Origin: Flavobacteriales bacterium
GTDB lineage: Bacteria > Bacteroidota > Bacteroidia > Flavobacteriales_F > PHOS-HE28
Length of the DNA stretch: 64,000 bases
Assembly: GCA_016712535.1 (NCBI GenBank)
Contig: JADJQW010000002.1
Coordinates: 2,046,001-2,110,000, forward strand
Reading direction: 5' to 3'
Below the pieces are notes generated by a model, which was not told where the DNA came from, made no database searches, and saw only the letters and a list, made by a program, of their open reading frames with translations. A program made the translations under genes and the position numbers. This document shows, one piece after another, positions 60,705 through 64,000 of this stretch (the stretch's first letter is position 1; every line of letters begins with the position of its first letter).

Positions 60705-62885
60705 CTATTGTTGGGCGGTTTCCTTGGCCTGGATGTCGGTGCCGAGGCGCTGCAGGTAGGCGATCAGCGCGATGATCTCCTTGTCCGCTGGCGCATCGAT
60801 GCCATCCTTCTTCAACCCTTCGACGATGCCGTCGCGCTGTTGGATCAGATGGTCGTTGGCGCGCTCAGCGAAGCCGGGGCCATAGGGCTCCTGGTCATAG
60901 GGCACGCCCATGGTGAGCATGGCTTCGATCTTCTTCTTGGTGGTGGTGGTGTCGAGGTCGTGCTCATAGAGGTGCGCATACGGCGGCATCAGTGATCCCG
61001 GGCTCATGCTGGTGGGGTCGTACATGTGGTAGTAGTGCCAGCTGTGGCCGTACTTCCCTCCTTCGCGGAGCAGGTCTGGGCCGGTGCGCTTGCTGCCCCA
61101 TTGGAAGGGGTGATCGTACACGAACTCGCCGGCCTTGGCGTATTCCCCATAGCGCTCGGTCTCGCTGCGGAAGGGCCGGATCATCTGGCTGTGGCAGGTG
61201 TAGCAGCCTTCGCGCACATAGATGTCGCGGCCCTGCAGCTCGAGCGGCGTATAGGGCTTCACATGCGTGATGGTGGGGATGTTGCTCTTCACCAGGAAGG
61301 TGGGCACCATCTCGAAGAGGCCGCCTATGGCCACGAGCACCAGGCTGATCACCAGCATCTGGATGGGTCGGCGCTCGATCCAGCGGTGCCAGTAACCGCC
61401 ATCCTCGGGGGCGACTTTCTCCAAAGCAGGTGCTTCGGCATCCTCGTTCGCGATGAGCTTGCCGCTCTTCACGGTCTTCACCACGTTGTACACCATGATG
61501 AAGGCGCCCGTGAGGTAGAGCAGGCCTCCCAGCGCCCGCAGCCAGTAGGCCGGCTTGATCTCCACCACGGTATCGAGGAAGTTCTTGTACACGAGGTAGC
61601 CGTCCGGCGTGAACTGCTTCCACATGCCGCTTTGCCAGAATCCGGCGAGGTACAAGGGGATGGCGTAGAACACGATGCCCAGGGTGCCGAACCAGAAGTG
61701 CGTGTTGGCCAGTTTCACGCTGTAGAGCTTGGTGCCGAAGAGGCGCGGCACCATCCAGTACACGATGCCGAAAGTGAGCATGCCGTTCCAGCCGATCCCG
61801 CCGATGTGCACGTGGGCGATGATCCAATCGGTGAAGTGGGCCATGGCATTCCAGCTCTTCAGGCTCAGCAGCGGCCCCTCAAGGGTGGCCATGCCGTAGC
61901 AGGTCACGGCCACCACCATGAACTTGAGCACGGGGTCCTCGCGCACGCGGTCCCATGCGCCGCGCAGGGTGAGCAATCCGTTGAGCATGCCGCCCCAGCT
62001 CGGCGCGATGAGCATGATGCTGAATACCGTGCCCAGGCTTTGCGCCCAATCGGGCAGCGCGCTGTAGATCAAGTGGTGCGGGCCCGCCCAGATGTACAGG
62101 AAGATGAGCGCCCAGAAATGGATGATCGAGAGCTTGTAGCTGTAAACCGGCCGGTTGGCGGCCTTCGGCATGAAGTAGTACATGAGGCCGAGGAAGGGCG
62201 TGGTCAGGAAGAAGGCCACCGCGTTGTGGCCGTACCACCACTGCACCAGTGCATCCTGCACCCCGGCGTACCAGCTGTAGCTCTTGGTGAGCGAGATGGG
62301 CAGCTCGATGCTGTTGGTGATGTGCAGCATGGCCACCGTGACCCAGGTGGCGATGTAGAACCAGATGGCCACATACAGATGCCGCTCGCGCCGCTTGAGG
62401 ATGGTGCCGAACATGTTGATGCCGAATACCACCCACACCAACGTGATCAGGATATCGATGGGCCACTCGAGCTCCGCATACTCCTTGCCGGTGGTCAGGC
62501 CCAGCGGGAGCGTCACGGCGGCGAGCACGATGATGAGCTGCCAGCCCCAGAAATGGATCCTGCCGAGCGCATCGCTGAACATGCGCGCCTTCAGCAGCCG
62601 TTGCAGGCTGTAGTACACGCCGGCGAAAATGGCGTTGCCGACGAAGGCGAAGATCACGGCGTTGGTGTGCAGCGGACGGATGCGGCCGAACTTGGTCCAT
62701 TCCAGTTCGCCCAGCCAGGTGAAGGGCCGCACGATCCAGAAGTACCAGGCATCGGGCGGCGTGTTCTGCGCCACCATCTGCACGGCGGCGATCAGCCCCA
62801 CGAGCATGCCCACGATGCCCCAAAGGATGGTGACGAAGAGGAAGTTCTTGACGATGCGGTTGTCGTACTGGAAGCGCTCAGTCAT
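60705..62885 (-). CDS. ccoNO: Fused CcoN-CcoO cytochrome cbb3 oxidase subunits I/II
   Basis: The 726-aa protein carries the heme-copper oxidase CcoN (about 1-490, with 'DALVQWWYGHNAVAFFLTTP', 'IWAGPHHLIYSALPDW' and 'HFTDWIIAHVHIGGIGWNG' heme/Cu ligands) joined to CcoO (about 520-726, 'YVREGCYTCHSQMIRP', c-type heme). CcoN is the O2-reducing catalytic subunit and CcoO a mono-heme cytochrome c. Fusion is known in Bacteroidota. It is downstream of ccoS by 3 bp and followed by ccoQ. Confidence 0.96.
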   Translation of the reverse strand: MTERFQYDNRIVKNFLFVTILWGIVGMLVGLIAAVQMVAQNTPPDAWYFWIVRPFTWLGELEWTKFGRIRPLHTNAVIFAFVGNAIFAGVYYSLQRLLKARMFSDALGRIHFWGWQLIIVLAAVTLPLGLTTGKEYAELEWPIDILITLVWVVFGINMFGTILKRRERHLYVAIWFYIATWVTVAMLHITNSIELPISLTKSYSWYAGVQDALVQWWYGHNAVAFFLTTPFLGLMYYFMPKAANRPVYSYKLSIIHFWALIFLYIWAGPHHLIYSALPDWAQSLGTVFSIMLIAPSWGGMLNGLLTLRGAWDRVREDPVLKFMVVAVTCYGMATLEGPLLSLKSWNAMAHFTDWIIAHVHIGGIGWNGMLTFGIVYWMVPRLFGTKLYSVKLANTHFWFGTLGIVFYAIPLYLAGFWQSGMWKQFTPDGYLVYKNFLDTVVEIKPAYWLRALGGLLYLTGAFIMVYNVVKTVKSGKLIANEDAEAPALEKVAPEDGGYWHRWIERRPIQMLVISLVLVAIGGLFEMVPTFLVKSNIPTITHVKPYTPLELQGRDIYVREGCYTCHSQMIRPFRSETERYGEYAKAGEFVYDHPFQWGSKRTGPDLLREGGKYGHSWHYYHMYDPTSMSPGSLMPPYAHLYEHDLDTTTTKKKIEAMLTMGVPYDQEPYGPGFAERANDHLIQQRDGIVEGLKKDGIDAPADKEIIALIAYLQRLGTDIQAKETAQQ

Positions 62886-62888
62886 CGC

Positions 62889-63071
62889 TCAGGGATTGGT
62901 GGAGGTGGGGCCCGCTTCAGTGGCTGGAGCGGGCGGTTGGTCATTCAGCATGCGCACGGCAGGGGAGCGGTCATCATCGAACTGGCCGCTCTTCACGGCC
63001 TTCACGAAGGCCGCCAGGAAGAAGAGCGCCACCACGGTGCTCACGGCGATCAGGAGGAAGATGACGCTCAT
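62889..63071 (-). CDS. ccoS: CcoS-like cbb3 assembly protein
   Basis: The 60-aa protein has one membrane helix ('SVIFLLIAVSTVVALFFLAA') and 'VKSGQFDDDRSPAVRML', the CcoS pattern. It helps heme or copper loading into CcoN. The ATG at 63071 is preferred to the TTG just upstream. It is first in the ccoS-NO-Q-P unit, below a CTGAC-N4-GTCAG site. Confidence 0.88.
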   Translation of the reverse strand: MSVIFLLIAVSTVVALFFLAAFVKAVKSGQFDDDRSPAVRMLNDQPPAPATEAGPTSTNP

Positions 63072-63144
63072 CAAGGATCGTCCTTTGCGCGGCGAAAGTG
63101 ACTGTCACGCAAGTGTCGCAATCTGAGGTTGGTCATGAGCCATG

Positions 63145-63158
63145 CTGACATCCGTCAG
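63145..63158. promoter_or_regulatory. Putative Crp/Fnr-type operator before ccoS
   Basis: CTGACATCCGTCAG, 74 bp before the ccoS start. Same arrangement as the sites at 55396 and 59199. A further GTGAC-T-GTCAC palindrome is at 63098-63108. Confidence 0.6.
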
Positions 63159-63645
63159 GCCAGGCCCGTGATCAGCCTAGTCGTCTCCATTTCTTTCGCA
63201 GTTTCAACCAACTGCGAACTAGTGGAGATGAAGACCGCCGCGTTCGGGGCCCAGATGCTTGATGAACCGCTGCCTTGCATCAGGAGTTCATGCCATGAGC
63301 AGCCTGCGGGGTCAGCACTCTTGACCAAAGCGGACCTATGCATCTTCCAATGATGTCTCACCCTGTTCAGCCTTCTTGCTTCGCCAGGCTCAGTGCAGCG
63401 TCAACGATACCTTGGGACTAGGCCATTGCTTCGGCAGCGCCTCAAAGCGACGGGTGGGCAGTTACGCAAAGGAGCCTGCAGAGGAGATCCATCTCAAGCT
63501 TCGAAGACACCTTGTGGCTGCCCGGCAACCATGGAGCTGCGCGCTTGATGAGGTGAGTCGACATGAAGGCTGAGTTATCCACCCGGCTTTGCACCATTCA
63601 TCGCACCCCGTTTCGGCAACTTGCCCAAATCCTCATCTTGGCAGC
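63159..63645. other. Intergenic region, no gene recognised
   Basis: About 490 bp separate the divergent ccoS and the outer-membrane gene. Two short frames exist on opposite strands, but neither has a family motif. No tRNA, riboswitch or repeat was seen. Confidence 0.4.
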
Positions 63646-64000
63646 ATGAAGCTCAAGTCGATCATGGCACTCGTGATCACCACAAGCCCATGCATCATCC
63701 AAGCCCAGGATGAGCCCAAGGGCCATCTCGGACTAGGGTTCGGCGTTGCATCCCCGTTGGGCGAGTTCAGGAGCACTGAAGGGGAGCGCGCGGGGTATGC
63801 CAGCGATGGCGCCGCGATCCAACTCGAGTTCGGCTATCTGCTGAGCGAGCGATTCGGAGTAGCGGCGATTGTGCGCGGCACGGGGAACGCGACGAATGAC
63901 AAGGCCCTCAAGTCCGACTTCAACAATAGCCTTGGAGGATTGGACTTGAAGGTGGAACCCGGCCTATGGGTCACCGGCAGTCTGCTCGTCGGAGGCATGG
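63646..64000 (+). CDS. Outer-membrane/secreted protein (cut by window end)
   Basis: From the ATG at 63646 an open frame runs to the window edge. The product has a signal peptide ('LKSIMALVITTSPCIIQAQ') and Gly-rich strands ('GHLGLGFGVASPLGEF', 'IQLEFGYLLSERFGVAAIV'), typical of an outer-membrane beta-barrel of the OmpW/OMP_b-brl type. The substrate is unknown. Confidence 0.6.
   Translation, partial: MKLKSIMALVITTSPCIIQAQDEPKGHLGLGFGVASPLGEFRSTEGERAGYASDGAAIQLEFGYLLSERFGVAAIVRGTGNATNDKALKSDFNNSLGGLDLKVEPGLWVTGSLLVGGM

Noticed and set aside
61026..63101. 691-codon plus-strand frame antisense to ccoNO
   Set aside because: The minus strand encodes the unmistakable CcoNO protein; the antisense frame is His/Ala/Arg-rich without a domain, an artefact of high GC.
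63129..63361. Short frames on both strands past ccoS
   Set aside because: No motifs, no coupling, and a plausible regulatory site lies at the end of the region.
1..64000. CRISPR arrays and rRNA genes
   Set aside because: No regularly spaced repeat series and no rRNA sequence were seen.

Overview
The window is a 64 kb chromosomal segment, fairly GC-rich, from a Bacteroidota bacterium, most likely a Flavobacteriales-like environmental lineage. The evidence is four-fold. At least three secreted proteins have C-terminal regions that look like type IX secretion (T9SS) sorting domains. The cbb3 oxidase has fused CcoN and CcoO. Several promoters fit the Bacteroidota pattern TTTG-N19-21-TAnnTTTG. 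Shine-Dalgarno sequences are largely absent. Start codons were chosen from homology, spacing and gene overlap; species-level identity cannot be given.

Layout. 1-6 kb: secreted and outer-membrane proteins, DUF493, a frameshifted T9SS-type protein, a structured non-coding stretch, Hsp20 and a TonB-like protein. 6-13 kb: housekeeping genes on the minus strand (RsmF-like methyltransferase, purA, STAS protein, Fur-family regulator, RelA/SpoT, fumarylacetoacetase). 13-21 kb: HTTM pair, SGNH-like + MBOAT acyltransferase, two sulfotransferases around glyA; this looks like an envelope-modification neighbourhood. 21-28.7 kb: T9SS proteins, mazG, DinB, OmpA. 28.8-33.3 kb: MacAB-type ABC exporter operon. 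33.3-36.5 kb: epimerase, twin membrane proteins, methyltransferase and a GbsR/MarR regulator with matching operators.

36.77-42.45 kb: a 5.7 kb integrated element in the 3' end of tRNA-Asp. It has a tyrosine integrase, a possible RteC-like protein, an HTH protein, a family-less protein, a possible replication initiator, two GRP-motif proteins and a coupled 36-aa ORF. Its ends carry tRNA-derived att repeats and 23-bp direct repeats. The probable original tRNA terminator now lies on the far side of the element, and a new hairpin sits in its place.

42.5-51.7 kb: DUF58, thioredoxin, dnaE (frameshifted and carrying a palindromic in-frame insertion), a spermidine-synthase-like protein, tRNA-Ser, recA and a TPR lipoprotein. 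51.7-63.2 kb: a respiratory/redox block with a TauE-like transporter, a PAS histidine kinase, a response regulator fused to a Crp-type module, a variant cysteine dioxygenase, a Crp/Fnr regulator, and the cbb3 oxidase structural and assembly genes (ccoS, ccoNO, ccoQ, ccoP, ccoG, fixH, safE-like). Three palindromes of the form CTGAC-N4-GTCAG lie before crp/cdo, ccoG and ccoS, which suggests one local regulon.

Three large genes (T9SS-type protein, MBOAT, dnaE) are broken by single frameshifts. Since dnaE is essential, at least some of these are probably assembly indels.
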